Notes: a model not told the origin generated them from the sequence alone. A DNA stretch of 15,891 bases from CAIRYW01 sp964555825 (GCA_964555825.1 CAZKTY010000017.1:1-15891), one strand, 5' to 3'; positions 1-7,229 are shown, counted from the first letter of the stretch. Numbers and translations are program-made.

Positions 1-11
1 CTTATTAAATT

Positions 12-1112
12 ATGAAAATAGAAACAATAAAAGAGAAACTAGCAGAAGCTGTCAGTAAAGCAGAAAGGGTAACAAGCAAGAATGCTTCCCTAAAGACCCT
101 TTCTTGTATTTTACTTGAAGCAAAAGATAATGAATTATTTGTTCGAGCAACAAACCTTGATGTTGGGGTTGAATTTCATTTCCCTTCTAAAAATTCAGAG
201 GAGGGAGTCTTTTCGTTGAATGCAGCCTCAATAAGATCTTTTCTTTCAAACTCAAAACAAACAAAAGAAGTTATTCTAGAGAAGAAAGACAACATCTTGG
301 AAATAAAGAGTGGGTCAAGTGTTGGAGAGCTTGTTTTAGAGCCTTCTGAGGACTTTCCAACCCTCCCTAAAGCAGAAGGAGGGATAAGCTTCCAAATCCT
401 CACAGAGGAGTTTTTATCAGGAATTAAGGCAGTTTTTTGGGCTGCTTCCCTTTCTCAGATCAAGCCAGAACTTTCAAGTGTTTATTTTTATGAGGATAAC
501 GATGAACTTGTCTTTGTTGCAACAGATTCTTTCAGACTTGCGGAGAAAAGAGTAAAAACAAAAAAGGCTAAGAAATTTAGTCCAATACTCATTCCTTTCA
601 GAAATGTTTCAGAGATCATAAGGATATTAGATGGAGGAAGAGGTGAATTGAATATTTCAGCTAATAAGAATCAGATCTCAATAGAAACAGAAGGTGTTTA
701 TATTACATCAAGATTGATAGATGGTAATTTTCCAGATTATAAACAGATCATCCCAAAGGAATTTCAAACCAAAGCTACTATTTTGAAAGAAGAATTTTCT
801 GGAGCACTAAAATTAGCTAGTTCTTTTTCTGATAAGTTCAATCAAAGTTCAATATCGATCCTTCCTTCGGAAAAGAAACTCGTTGTTAAATCAGAAAGCA
901 AAGGATCTGGTGAGGTGATAGAGGAAGTCCAAGGTTCTTTTGAAGGTGAAGATTGTTCAATGCATTTTAATCACAAATATATTTTAGAAGCTATTCCATC
1001 TTTGAATAGTTCAAGTATCACTATTTCGATGAATGGTAATGGAAAACCTATGGTAATAAGAGATAGTTCAAATTCAAACTTCCTATACTTAGTGATGCCT
1101 ATGAATAAATAA
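12..1112 (+). CDS. dnaN: DNA polymerase III beta subunit (sliding clamp)
   Basis: The 366-residue product is the replication clamp, a ring-forming dimer in bacteria that tethers DNA polymerase III and other enzymes to DNA. Length matches the family. The N-terminal 'MKIETIKEKLAEAVSKAERV' segment, the 'LDVGVEF' strand, the 'FPTLPK' turn near residues 115-120, the central 'GNFPDYKQIIP' segment (about 238-248) and the C-terminal 'LYLVMPM' are hallmark clamp stretches. That C-terminal strand forms part of the pocket that binds partner peptides. All three clamp domains appear present. The ATG at 12 is taken as start because homologs begin with the same sequence. Only 11 bases of upstream DNA are visible, so the promoter cannot be judged. 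The downstream small gene begins 2 bases after the stop, implying one transcript. Confidence 0.97.
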   Translation: MKIETIKEKLAEAVSKAERVTSKNASLKTLSCILLEAKDNELFVRATNLDVGVEFHFPSKNSEEGVFSLNAASIRSFLSNSKQTKEVILEKKDNILEIKSGSSVGELVLEPSEDFPTLPKAEGGISFQILTEEFLSGIKAVFWAASLSQIKPELSSVYFYEDNDELVFVATDSFRLAEKRVKTKKAKKFSPILIPFRNVSEIIRILDGGRGELNISANKNQISIETEGVYITSRLIDGNFPDYKQIIPKEFQTKATILKEEFSGALKLASSFSDKFNQSSISILPSEKKLVVKSESKGSGEVIEEVQGSFEGEDCSMHFNHKYILEAIPSLNSSSITISMNGNGKPMVIRDSSNSNFLYLVMPMNK

Positions 1113-1114
1113 AA

Positions 1115-1369
1115 ATGCAGATACTTAGTTCTTTTTTAGAGAGATTTAAGAATCTGAAAGATCCAAAGCAAGATAGAGTAGATATTGCCAGAATAATTTC
1201 TGAAGTTATAGGTGAAGAGATAAATGAAAGTTTGGTAAATGAGAAGAATGGAATTATTTTTTTGCAGATATCCCCAATGTCAAAAACTCAAATATTTATG
1301 AAAAAAGATAAGATCATAAATACTTTAAACGAACAAAGACCAAATTTAAATGTGAAAGATATTAGGTAG
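1115..1369 (+). CDS. Small DciA/DUF721-like protein, putative helicase-loader relative
   Basis: An 84-residue protein starting 2 bases after the dnaN stop, so almost certainly co-transcribed. The pattern resembles a stripped-down DUF721/DciA domain: a helical start (about 1-45, 'IARIISEVIGEEI'), a strand near 'GIIFLQI' (46-52), then a helix and a 'LNVKDIR' end, matching the family's usual '...ln...v.dIr' finish. DciA is the ancestral bacterial factor that loads the DnaB replicative helicase, and in actinobacteria the gene sits close to dnaN (dnaA-dnaN-recF-DUF721-gyrB). The helicase-loading role is inferred from this weak similarity and the dnaN context. The conserved Trp that often follows the strand is absent. 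It could instead be an unrelated lineage-specific small protein. Confidence 0.55.
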   Translation: MQILSSFLERFKNLKDPKQDRVDIARIISEVIGEEINESLVNEKNGIIFLQISPMSKTQIFMKKDKIINTLNEQRPNLNVKDIR

Positions 1370-1375
1370 AGGAAC

Positions 1376-3823
1376 CTACTTTATTGTAAATACAACACTA
1401 CTTTCTCCTGTGTTCCCATTAGGATCAGTTCCAACTACTTTTAAAGTATTTTCTCCTGTTACAGCTCCTACTCCTTCAGGAATAAAACTTATTGAGTAAG
1501 GATAATTATTTGAGCTTCCTATATAAGAATCATTCAGAAAGTAATCCGCTTTTTGTAAATTAGAAGAAGATGAGATGCTCGTTGTAATTTTATCTGTCAG
1601 CGCTGAAACAGAATTATTTACAGGAGAAACGATAGAAACAGGAAGGTTACTACTAGTTGAATTACTTGATGGACTTCTGAAACTCACAGAATTTCCATTT
1701 TGGAACCAAGATTGTACCCCATACTCCCATCTTGAGAATTGAGGATCGTTGTAAGGATTAGATGGTGAAGAACCTAGTGGATCATTTTTATTTATCCAAT
1801 AAAGTTCAGAGTGTACGGAACCATCACTTCCGTGATAACTTCCGTTCAAAAGGGTCTTTTGACTATTGATATCAACAGGGTCTGGTTTTTCAAATTGATC
1901 ATTTGGCAAGGTTGGTAATATTTCATTCATGAATTCATGCCACATAGGTCCAGTAATAGAACCTGCAACTTGTTTTGCAATAGGGGTATTGTCGTTATTT
2001 CCCATCCAAGCTCCAACTGTTATTGAAGGAGTGTACCCAATGACCCACATATCTTTGTAATCGTTCGTTGTACCTGTTTTTGCTGCAACATTTCTTCCAG
2101 GAAAATATAAAGTTGAATTGATACTAAATTCAGGAGTTCGAGCGACGTTATCTGATAAGACATCCGTTAGTTCAAGTGCTGATTGTTTTGGTATGACCTG
2201 AGTTGGATTGTCTTGCCATTGTTCTAGAACATTTCCAGCTTTATCCTCTATTTTTAGAATTCCTGTGACAGGATGTCTTACACCCTCTGCTGCAAAAGTG
2301 CTGTAAGCACCTGTCATTTGTAGAAGGTTTACAGAACCTCCTCCAAGTACTAAAGATAATCCATAGTTTGAAGTGTCAGTAAGGGTAGTGATTCCTAAAC
2401 TCTTTGCTGTTGTAAGAACGTCAGGAATTCCAACCATGTAAAGCATTTTTACAGCAGGAATATTTATAGATTGTCCCAAAGCACTTCTTATTGTGATAGG
2501 TCCTCTGAATTTACCATCATAGTTTCCTGGGGCATAACAGCCATTTTCACTTGAGGTGCTTCCAACAGGACAATTTGAATTTGTTGAGAACTGAGTTGGT
2601 GTATCAAACAGAACGGTGCTTGGTGTGTAACCTTTGTTGAAAGCAGTTACATACATAATTGGTTTAAAAGAAGAACCTGGCTGTCTTGAAGCTGTTGTTA
2701 CGTTAAAATTTCCATCGATCGTTTTATCAAAATAATCTCTAGAACCTACCATTGAAAGTATTTGTCCTGTTGGAGTGTCTATTGCTACTAAAGCTCCGTT
2801 CGTAGCGTGATATTTATCTGCATCTTCTGTAGCATATCTTTTGACAACATCCTCAGCTTTTTGTTGCATGTCATAGTCTAGAGTAGAGGTTATTTTTAGT
2901 CCTCCACTTGCCAATATTGTGTCTCCATATTTTTCTTCAATATAATTTCTTATATACATCACAAAGTGTGGGGCTTTTATTCCTCCTGAAAGAGAATCTT
3001 TAAAAGTTACTACTTCAGCTTTTGCCTTCTGATATTGATCATCTGTAATGTACCCATTATCCTTCATTTTTTGGAGAACAAGATTTTTCCTTTGGTCTAA
3101 AGCAGCTTTATTCTTTCCATAAGGCGAGTAATAAGTTGGAGCCTGAGGAAGAGCTGCTATATATGCAGCTTCAGCTATATCAACATTTGCAGCACTTTTT
3201 CCGAAGAATTGTTGGCAAGCCTCCTCGGCTCCGTAGATAGTTCCTCCGTAAGGAGTTTGGTTCAAATATAATTCTAGGATCTTATCTTTTGAAAGTTCTT
3301 CCTCAAGTTTGATAGCTAAAACTATTTCCTTTATCTTTCTTGAGATCGTCTTATCTTGAGTAAGTAGGGCGTTTTTTATGACCTGTTGAGTTATAGTCGA
3401 ACCTCCTTGACTGAAGTGACCAGAAAAAAAATCAACGAGGAAAGCTCTTGCAAGAGAAGAAACTTTTATTCCTCCATGGTTGTAAAAACTAGAATCCTCT
3501 ATTGAAATTGTTGCATTCTTGATATTTGGAGATATCTTGTCGATAGGTAAAAAAGTACGTCTTGTACTATTTCCAAAGTCATAAAGTAAAACCTGTCCTG
3601 TCTTATCAAAGATCTTTGTCGATTGGGTAAGGATCTGTTCGTTAAGAGTGGTTAGGTCTGGTAGTTGAAGTGATGAGATCCAAAGTACTCCGATCCCTCC
3701 GATTACAAAAATTAAGATCAATCCTAGATATATTGATCTTTTTACTAAAGGTTTTTTTAGTAGATGTTTGAGCTTTTTGAAAAAAATTCTACGCTTATTT
3801 GTTTTGCTTGTTATATTTGCCAC
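1376..3823 (-). CDS. Class A penicillin-binding protein (glycosyltransferase/transpeptidase)
   Basis: An 815-residue bifunctional enzyme that polymerises and cross-links peptidoglycan outside the membrane. A basic cytoplasmic N-terminus (1-29) is followed by one membrane helix (about 31-50). The GT51 glycosyltransferase domain shows 'EDSSFYNHGG' with catalytic Glu109, 'GGSTITQQVIKN' (140-151) and 'ELYLNQTPYGG' (184-194). The transpeptidase domain has the SxxK motif 'SSFK' (Ser384, Lys387), SxN 'SIN' (452-454) and KTG (582-584). A Cys418/Cys429 pair lies in an insert between SxxK and SxN. The tail (about 725-815) looks like an Ig-like module with a Ser/Asn-rich linker. The start is GTG, since no ATG lies nearby. 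A TAGAAT -10 candidate at 3834-3839 sits 10 bases upstream, so the leader would be only a few bases. Its stop is 6 bp from the converging upstream gene. Confidence 0.95.
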   Translation of the reverse strand: MANITSKTNKRRIFFKKLKHLLKKPLVKRSIYLGLILIFVIGGIGVLWISSLQLPDLTTLNEQILTQSTKIFDKTGQVLLYDFGNSTRRTFLPIDKISPNIKNATISIEDSSFYNHGGIKVSSLARAFLVDFFSGHFSQGGSTITQQVIKNALLTQDKTISRKIKEIVLAIKLEEELSKDKILELYLNQTPYGGTIYGAEEACQQFFGKSAANVDIAEAAYIAALPQAPTYYSPYGKNKAALDQRKNLVLQKMKDNGYITDDQYQKAKAEVVTFKDSLSGGIKAPHFVMYIRNYIEEKYGDTILASGGLKITSTLDYDMQQKAEDVVKRYATEDADKYHATNGALVAIDTPTGQILSMVGSRDYFDKTIDGNFNVTTASRQPGSSFKPIMYVTAFNKGYTPSTVLFDTPTQFSTNSNCPVGSTSSENGCYAPGNYDGKFRGPITIRSALGQSINIPAVKMLYMVGIPDVLTTAKSLGITTLTDTSNYGLSLVLGGGSVNLLQMTGAYSTFAAEGVRHPVTGILKIEDKAGNVLEQWQDNPTQVIPKQSALELTDVLSDNVARTPEFSINSTLYFPGRNVAAKTGTTNDYKDMWVIGYTPSITVGAWMGNNDNTPIAKQVAGSITGPMWHEFMNEILPTLPNDQFEKPDPVDINSQKTLLNGSYHGSDGSVHSELYWINKNDPLGSSPSNPYNDPQFSRWEYGVQSWFQNGNSVSFRSPSSNSTSSNLPVSIVSPVNNSVSALTDKITTSISSSSNLQKADYFLNDSYIGSSNNYPYSISFIPEGVGAVTGENTLKVVGTDPNGNTGESSVVFTIK

Positions 3824-3887
3824 AGGTCACAATATTCTACACCAAAAATCAATATTTTTGTGGTAAAGTAATGTAAATAAGTGGATT

Positions 3888-5108
3888 ATGAAAATAAATA
3901 CTGACCCAAAAATAATAGATGAGATATTAAGCAGAGGTGTTTCTGCTGTTTATCCCAGCAAAGAAGAATTAAGGAAAGTCTTGCTTTCGGGTAAAAAACT
4001 TAGGATCTATCTAGGAGCTGATCCTACAGGAACAGAACTCCATCTTGGACACTCAAAAAATATTATTCTGCTCGAAAAATTCAGAAGACTTGGCCATGAA
4101 GTGATAATGCTTTTCGGTGATTTTACTGCAATGATAGGAGATCCAACTGGAAAATTGAATACCAGAGTAGCTATATCTGAGACTGATGTAAAAAATAATT
4201 TAAAAAGTTGGAAAGAACAGATAAGTCCAATAATTGAATTCAAAAGATTTTCTAAAAATGGAGCTAAGGTGGTAAAAAACAGTAAATGGCTTTCTAAATT
4301 GTCTTTTGGTGACGTGACAAAACTTGCTTCAAACTTTACTGTCCAACAAATGATTGAGAGAGATATGTTTGATAAAAGGATAAAAGAAGGAAATCCAATT
4401 TATCTGAATGAATTTTTATATCCTCTAATGCAGGGCTATGACAGTGTTGCTCTTGATGTTGATTTAGAGATAGGTGGTACTGATCAGACATTCAATATGC
4501 TTGCTGGACGTACTCTTTTGAAAAGACTTAAAAATAAAGAGAAGTTCGTTATTGCTGTTGATCTGGTAGTTGATCCTAAGACCGGCAAAAAGATGAGCAA
4601 AAGTGAAGGTAATTTTATAGGGCTCAAAGAAAATCCAACAGATATGTTTGGAAAGATAATGGCTCTTTCTGATGAATTTGTTATACCAGTTCTAAGAGAT
4701 TGTACATTTTTGCCAATTGAAAAGATCGAGGAAATAGAGAAAGAATTATCCAATGGAAAAAATCCAAAAGATATTAAGATATTCTTGGCAAAAGAGATCA
4801 TTGGTATCTATCACAACAAAGAGCTTGCTGACAAAGTCGCGAATGATTTTGAAACAACTTTCTCAAAAAAAGAGATACCAGAAGACATACTAGAAGTTGA
4901 AGTGAATGAGAAAGATCTACTGAGTGAGGTTTTTTTGAGACAAAATGTAGTTTCATCTAAAGGAGAATTTGCAAGATTGGTGAAGGAAAAGGCTGTTACT
5001 CATTTAGAAAATGATAAGAAGATAACTGATATTAAGGAGGTTGCAAGTCCTGGTACTTACAAGATAGGAAAACATCGTTTCCTGAAGATAAAAAATACCA
5101 GATCCTAG
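3888..5108 (+). CDS. tyrS: Tyrosyl-tRNA synthetase
   Basis: A 406-residue class I aminoacyl-tRNA synthetase charging tRNA-Tyr in the cytoplasm. Visible motifs: 'GADPTGTELHLGH' (43-55) containing the HIGH-type signature HLGH; 'YPLMQGYDS' (178-186) and 'GGTDQ' (196-200) of the tyrosine pocket; 'KMSKS' (235-239). The C-terminal portion (about 340-403, 'LLSEVFLRQN' to 'HRFLKIK') is an S4 RNA-binding domain. The layout fits the TyrZ-type subgroup. It is transcribed divergently from the penicillin-binding protein, with 64 bp between start codons. No convincing Shine-Dalgarno precedes the ATG. The last codons and the TAG stop lie inside a perfect palindrome that acts as terminator. Confidence 0.97.
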   Translation: MKINTDPKIIDEILSRGVSAVYPSKEELRKVLLSGKKLRIYLGADPTGTELHLGHSKNIILLEKFRRLGHEVIMLFGDFTAMIGDPTGKLNTRVAISETDVKNNLKSWKEQISPIIEFKRFSKNGAKVVKNSKWLSKLSFGDVTKLASNFTVQQMIERDMFDKRIKEGNPIYLNEFLYPLMQGYDSVALDVDLEIGGTDQTFNMLAGRTLLKRLKNKEKFVIAVDLVVDPKTGKKMSKSEGNFIGLKENPTDMFGKIMALSDEFVIPVLRDCTFLPIEKIEEIEKELSNGKNPKDIKIFLAKEIIGIYHNKELADKVANDFETTFSKKEIPEDILEVEVNEKDLLSEVFLRQNVVSSKGEFARLVKEKAVTHLENDKKITDIKEVASPGTYKIGKHRFLKIKNTRS

Positions 5109-5126
5109 GATCTGGTATTTTTTATC
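5087..5126. terminator. Two-way intrinsic terminator overlapping the tyrS stop codon
   Basis: Positions 5087-5106 and 5107-5126 are exact reverse complements (20 bp, no spacer). The centre is 'AGATCCTAGGATCT' and A-rich/T-rich ends supply a T6 tract on both strands. The tyrS TAG lies at the dyad centre (5106-5108). The acidic small gene on the other strand ends at 5142, so the same hairpin can stop both transcripts. Confidence 0.9.
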
Positions 5127-5141
5127 TTCAAACTTCTGAAT

Positions 5142-5312
5142 CTATTCTTCTTCTTCCCACAAAGGAGCCTCGTCTTCTTCTTCATCTGGCTCCACGATAT
5201 CTTCATCTAATATATCGTCTTCTATAAGATCAGCTTCTCCGTCTATTAGATCTGCATCAACCACATCATCTTTGTCCTTTAAGAAAGGATCTTTGTTATC
5301 ATCATCGTTCAT
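5142..5312 (-). CDS. Very acidic 56-residue protein, function unknown
   Basis: A short reading frame beginning 'MNDDDNKDPFLKDKDD' and ending 'EEEDEAPLWEEEE', with more than half of its residues Asp or Glu and a single Trp near the C-terminus. No family is recognised. The composition suggests a disordered polyanionic protein or tail that could interact with basic partners such as RNA polymerase or ribosomal proteins, but this is speculation. Support for coding: clean ATG and stop, placement between ruvC and a shared terminator on the same strand, and a highly non-random composition. No Shine-Dalgarno is visible. About 100 bases separate it from ruvC and include a possible hairpin. Confidence 0.7.
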   Translation of the reverse strand: MNDDDNKDPFLKDKDDVVDADLIDGEADLIEDDILDEDIVEPDEEEDEAPLWEEEE

Positions 5313-5327
5313 TTATTTTTTGTTAAT

Positions 5328-5377
5328 TTCTCATTGGGTTTTCCCCGTACCTGCTTTTGTACCAAAACAATGGGAAT
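5328..5377 (-). other. Possible leader hairpin ahead of the acidic small gene
   Basis: In the 99-bp gap between ruvC and the acidic gene, GTTTT and GTAC segments on one side can pair with GTAC and AAAAC on the other (cores roughly 5337-5368), with a CCCC/C internal loop and an 8-base apical loop. No U-tract follows, so it is not a standard terminator. It may be a leader element or processing site. The stem is weak (9 bp). Confidence 0.25.
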
Positions 5378-5411
5378 AGTGCAAGCCCTCAAGGCTGTGG
5401 AAATCTAAAAT

Positions 5412-5897
5412 TTAAGATAATCTCTTGGATCTTTCTAGTGCAAAGTAAGCCAATCCAGCTGCGATTGCGTCAAATTCATCATCAAATTTTTTCTCATCTG
5501 GTAAATTTAATATGATCTGTACCATTTTTATTACAGCTTTCTTATCTGCGGTTCCGTTTCCACAAACTGCGATCTTTATTTCTCCAGGTGAAAGTTCGCA
5601 AACTGAAAGTTCACTTCTTAACGCCTGATATAAGATCGCTCCACGAACTTCTGCTACCTTTAATGCTGTCTTTGCATTCTTTGCGAAGAACAATGTCTCA
5701 AGAGTTAGAACTTTCGGTCCATATTTTTTTATGATCCTTTCAATTTCTGAAACAGCTAAAAATATTCTTTCAGGGTGTGATAGATCTTTTGATGTCTGAA
5801 AACATTCTGAGAATATCAGTTTTTCCTTATTATTTATCTTTTCTAGGATAGCGATTCCTAATCTTTCGTAGCCAGGGTCAATGGAAATTATTCTCAT
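5412..5897 (-). CDS. ruvC: Holliday-junction resolvase RuvC
   Basis: A 161-residue endonuclease that cuts four-way DNA junctions during recombinational repair, acting with the RuvAB branch-migration motor. The four acidic metal-binding residues are in place: Asp7 in 'ISIDPG', Glu67 in 'LTLETLFF', and Asp140/Asp143 in 'FDDEFDAIAAG'. An in-frame ATG exists 9 bases upstream at 5906. I prefer 5897 because the protein then begins 'MRIISIDPG', as usual for RuvC, and because the extended -10 sequence TGATACAAT overlaps the upstream ATG and sits exactly 7 bases before the chosen one. RuvB is encoded about 1.3 kb upstream on the same strand. No RuvA is seen in the window. Confidence 0.95.
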   Translation of the reverse strand: MRIISIDPGYERLGIAILEKINNKEKLIFSECFQTSKDLSHPERIFLAVSEIERIIKKYGPKVLTLETLFFAKNAKTALKVAEVRGAILYQALRSELSVCELSPGEIKIAVCGNGTADKKAVIKMVQIILNLPDEKKFDDEFDAIAAGLAYFALERSKRLS

Positions 5898-5904
5898 AAT
5901 TGTC

Positions 5905-5913
5905 ATTGTATCA
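5905..5913 (-). promoter_or_regulatory. Extended -10 promoter of ruvC, leaderless
   Basis: On the minus strand TGA-TACAAT is an extended -10 element (TGn plus 5 of 6 matches to TATAAT). It is followed by 7 bases and then the ATG at 5897, so transcription would begin at or next to the start codon. No good -35 is seen, which is acceptable for an extended -10 promoter. Confidence 0.5.
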
Positions 5914-5934
5914 AAAAATACTGTAAGTTTTTTA

Positions 5935-5973
5935 ATAAAAAATCGCTAAGTTCCAAAAAGGAACTTAGCGATT
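5935..5973 (-). terminator. Intrinsic terminator of the alpha-CTD-like gene
   Basis: Perfect 14-bp stem (5941-5954 with 5960-5973) around a 5-base loop. On the minus strand it is followed by TTTTATTAAA. It lies 15 bases beyond the stop codon at 5989 and just upstream of ruvC, so it separates the two transcription units. Confidence 0.88.
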
Positions 5974-5988
5974 GACTGCGTTGGGGGA

Positions 5989-6231
5989 TCAAAATTCCAT
6001 CCCGAGTTTGAGACCAACTTTATCCAAAGCTCCTTCGATCTCGGAGATGGTCTTTTTTCCGAAATTCCTGTATTTGATCAGGTCAGAGCTACTTTTTTTG
6101 ACAAGATCTCTCAGTGTCGGAAAATAGACCGACAGAAGATTCATTGTCTTTATGGATAAATGTGATCGAAGGGTATTGGTCTTGGAATCCAACAATTCAG
6201 TTTGGTTTGTTTTGCAAGGATCATTCTTCAT
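5989..6231 (-). CDS. Free-standing RNA polymerase alpha-CTD-like protein
   Basis: An 80-residue protein whose last 50 residues resemble the C-terminal domain of the RNA polymerase alpha subunit. 'RNFGKKTISEIE' and 'LGLKLGM'-type 'VGLKLGM' match the helix-hairpin-helix signature of alpha-CTD (E. coli 'PNLGKKSLTEI...LSLGM'). The E. coli DNA-contact positions G296, K298 and E302 have identical counterparts, S299 is Thr, and N268 probably aligns with an Asn. The N-terminal alpha dimerisation domain is absent, so this is not rpoA. It may bind promoter DNA or a regulator independently of polymerase; that role is inferred. I chose the ATG at 6231 over a TTG at 6249 because a -10 box sits 7 bases upstream of it. 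It has its own promoter and terminator. Confidence 0.82.
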   Translation of the reverse strand: MKNDPCKTNQTELLDSKTNTLRSHLSIKTMNLLSVYFPTLRDLVKKSSSDLIKYRNFGKKTISEIEGALDKVGLKLGMEF

Positions 6232-6238
6232 ATAAAAA

Positions 6239-6266
6239 ATACTACACAAATATATTATTTTGTCAA
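6239..6266 (-). promoter_or_regulatory. Sigma70-type promoter of the alpha-CTD-like gene, leaderless
   Basis: Minus strand: TTGACA (6261-6266), 16-base spacer, TAGTAT (6239-6244), then 7 bases to the ATG at 6231. The predicted start of transcription coincides with the start codon. Confidence 0.7.
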
Positions 6267-6301
6267 TAAATCTCTGTCTAGTATTTACGTTGTGAGTAAA
6301 T

Positions 6302-6336
6302 AAAAAAACTCTCTGGAAATTTATTTCAGAGAGTTT
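6302..6336 (-). terminator. Intrinsic terminator of the 91-residue gene
   Basis: Stem of 6306-6320 with 6323-6336 (14 bp with one bulged G), followed on the minus strand by a run of seven T. The stem includes the last codons and TGA stop of the gene ending at 6326. Confidence 0.85.
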
Positions 6337-6601
6337 GTGTGGTGGTAATGGGTGAAGAAAAATATAATCCTTCCATTAACATCGAACGGTTTTTAGAGAC
6401 GTCCCACCCAGCCTTTTTATAAGCTGCAATGGAGCAAGAAAGGATTATCTCCTTGTTGGGGGATTTTGGATCTAGTCCAATTTCTTCCAAGCTGATCATT
6501 TTAGGAAAATCTTTTAATCCAAGTCCTGTAAGGATCAGATTGATCTTTTCTACCACACAGGACACTTCATTGATCGCTTCCGCAGGGGTCACAGGTTTCA
6601 T
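6326..6601 (-). CDS. Hypothetical 91-residue protein
   Basis: No family is recognised. The product is mixed helical with 'PAEAINEVSCVVEKINLIL' near the N-terminus and 'SIAAYKKAGWDV' toward the C-terminus. There is no signal peptide or membrane segment, so it is presumably cytoplasmic. Two starts are possible: ATG at 6628 (100 residues) and ATG at 6601. I favour 6601 because a TTGACA-N17-TAATGT promoter candidate has its -10 box over the 6628 ATG, and because the extra N-terminal residues ('MSKLVCCYF') look untypical of coding sequence. Own promoter and terminator make it a single-gene unit inserted between yebC and the alpha-CTD-like gene. Confidence 0.7.
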   Translation of the reverse strand: MKPVTPAEAINEVSCVVEKINLILTGLGLKDFPKMISLEEIGLDPKSPNKEIILSCSIAAYKKAGWDVSKNRSMLMEGLYFSSPITTTQTL

Positions 6602-6624
6602 AAAATAACAACAGACTAATTTAG

Positions 6625-6653
6625 ACATTAGTCTTACATCTTGAAGATGTCAA
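6625..6653 (-). promoter_or_regulatory. Promoter candidate for the 91-residue gene
   Basis: Minus strand: TTGACA (6648-6653), 17-base spacer, TAATGT (6625-6630). The -35 is perfect, the -10 is weak. The spacer contains the inverted repeat ACATCTT-AAGATGT, which could be an operator or coincidence. It lies just past the yebC stop. Confidence 0.5.
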
Positions 6654-6657
6654 TTGT

Positions 6658-7185
6658 TTATTCTACGTTAGTGAAGACTTCTTGAACCTCTTCATTTTCT
6701 TCCAACTCGTCAACGAGTTTACTTAGAATTTCAAGGTCTGCATCTTCAAGATCAACAGTTGTCTGAGGTATGAAAGTATTATTTTCTTTTTTAAAAGCCC
6801 ATGAAGCACTTCCAATTGATGCCAGAGAAAAACCATTTTTTGAAAGGATATGTTTGATCTCCTGAGCTGCCTTATTTCTATTTGAGGTTAATGATTCAAT
6901 GATGATTGCACAACCTCCTGGACCGTAACATTCGTAGGTGATCTGTTCTAAAGATTCTCCTCCAACTTCTGTTCCTTTTTTAATAGCCCTATCAATAACA
7001 TCTTTAGGTACGTTATCTTTTTTAGCGTTTTCGATCGCTTGATTAAGTCCTGGTGAGGAAATCCCATTTGATCTTTTAGATTCAACCGAAATAATTCTGG
7101 CATGCTTAGAAAATACTTTGCTTTTTTTAGCATCGGTCACACCTTTCTGTCTCTTTATTTGTGTCCATTTATTATGTCCTGACAT
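6658..7185 (-). CDS. yebC: YebC/PmpR-family protein, short form
   Basis: The 175-residue protein begins 'MSGHNKWTQIKRQKG' and carries 'YECYGPGGCAIIIESLTSNRN' split over about 84-104, both diagnostic of the YebC/TACO1 family. Members have been described as transcription regulators and as translation factors helping ribosomes through polyproline stretches. Family members are usually about 240 residues. Here roughly 60-70 residues are missing between 'SASWAFKK' (126-133) and 'DLEILSKLVDELEENEEVQEV' (about 150-170), where one of the two alpha/beta lobes normally sits. The flanking parts join in frame without frameshift, so it is a deletion form and not a broken gene. It follows ruvB by 44 bases on the same strand, probably co-transcribed. 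Confidence 0.92.
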   Translation of the reverse strand: MSGHNKWTQIKRQKGVTDAKKSKVFSKHARIISVESKRSNGISSPGLNQAIENAKKDNVPKDVIDRAIKKGTEVGGESLEQITYECYGPGGCAIIIESLTSNRNKAAQEIKHILSKNGFSLASIGSASWAFKKENNTFIPQTTVDLEDADLEILSKLVDELEENEEVQEVFTNVE

Positions 7186-7229
7186 ATCTAGATTTAGTTA
7201 ATGACTTATATTAGATCGATCTTAAAATA

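Noticed and set aside
1363..1378. Small inverted repeat TAGGT/ACCTA between the converging dnaN operon and the penicillin-binding protein gene as a terminator
   Set aside because: Only 5 bp with no T-tract after it on either strand.
5898..5906. ATG at 5906 as the ruvC start
   Set aside because: It overlaps the likely -10 box and adds three residues not typical of RuvC. The ATG at 5897 gives the usual MRI..DPG start.
6232..6249. TTG at 6249 as start of the alpha-CTD-like gene
   Set aside because: It falls within and beside the promoter -10 region. The ATG at 6231 is correctly placed relative to the promoter.
6326..6328. TGA as a possible sense codon (code 25, as in SR1/Gracilibacteria)
   Set aside because: This TGA lies within a terminator stem at the end of the gene, Trp is encoded by TGG throughout, and no gene needs TGA readthrough to be complete.
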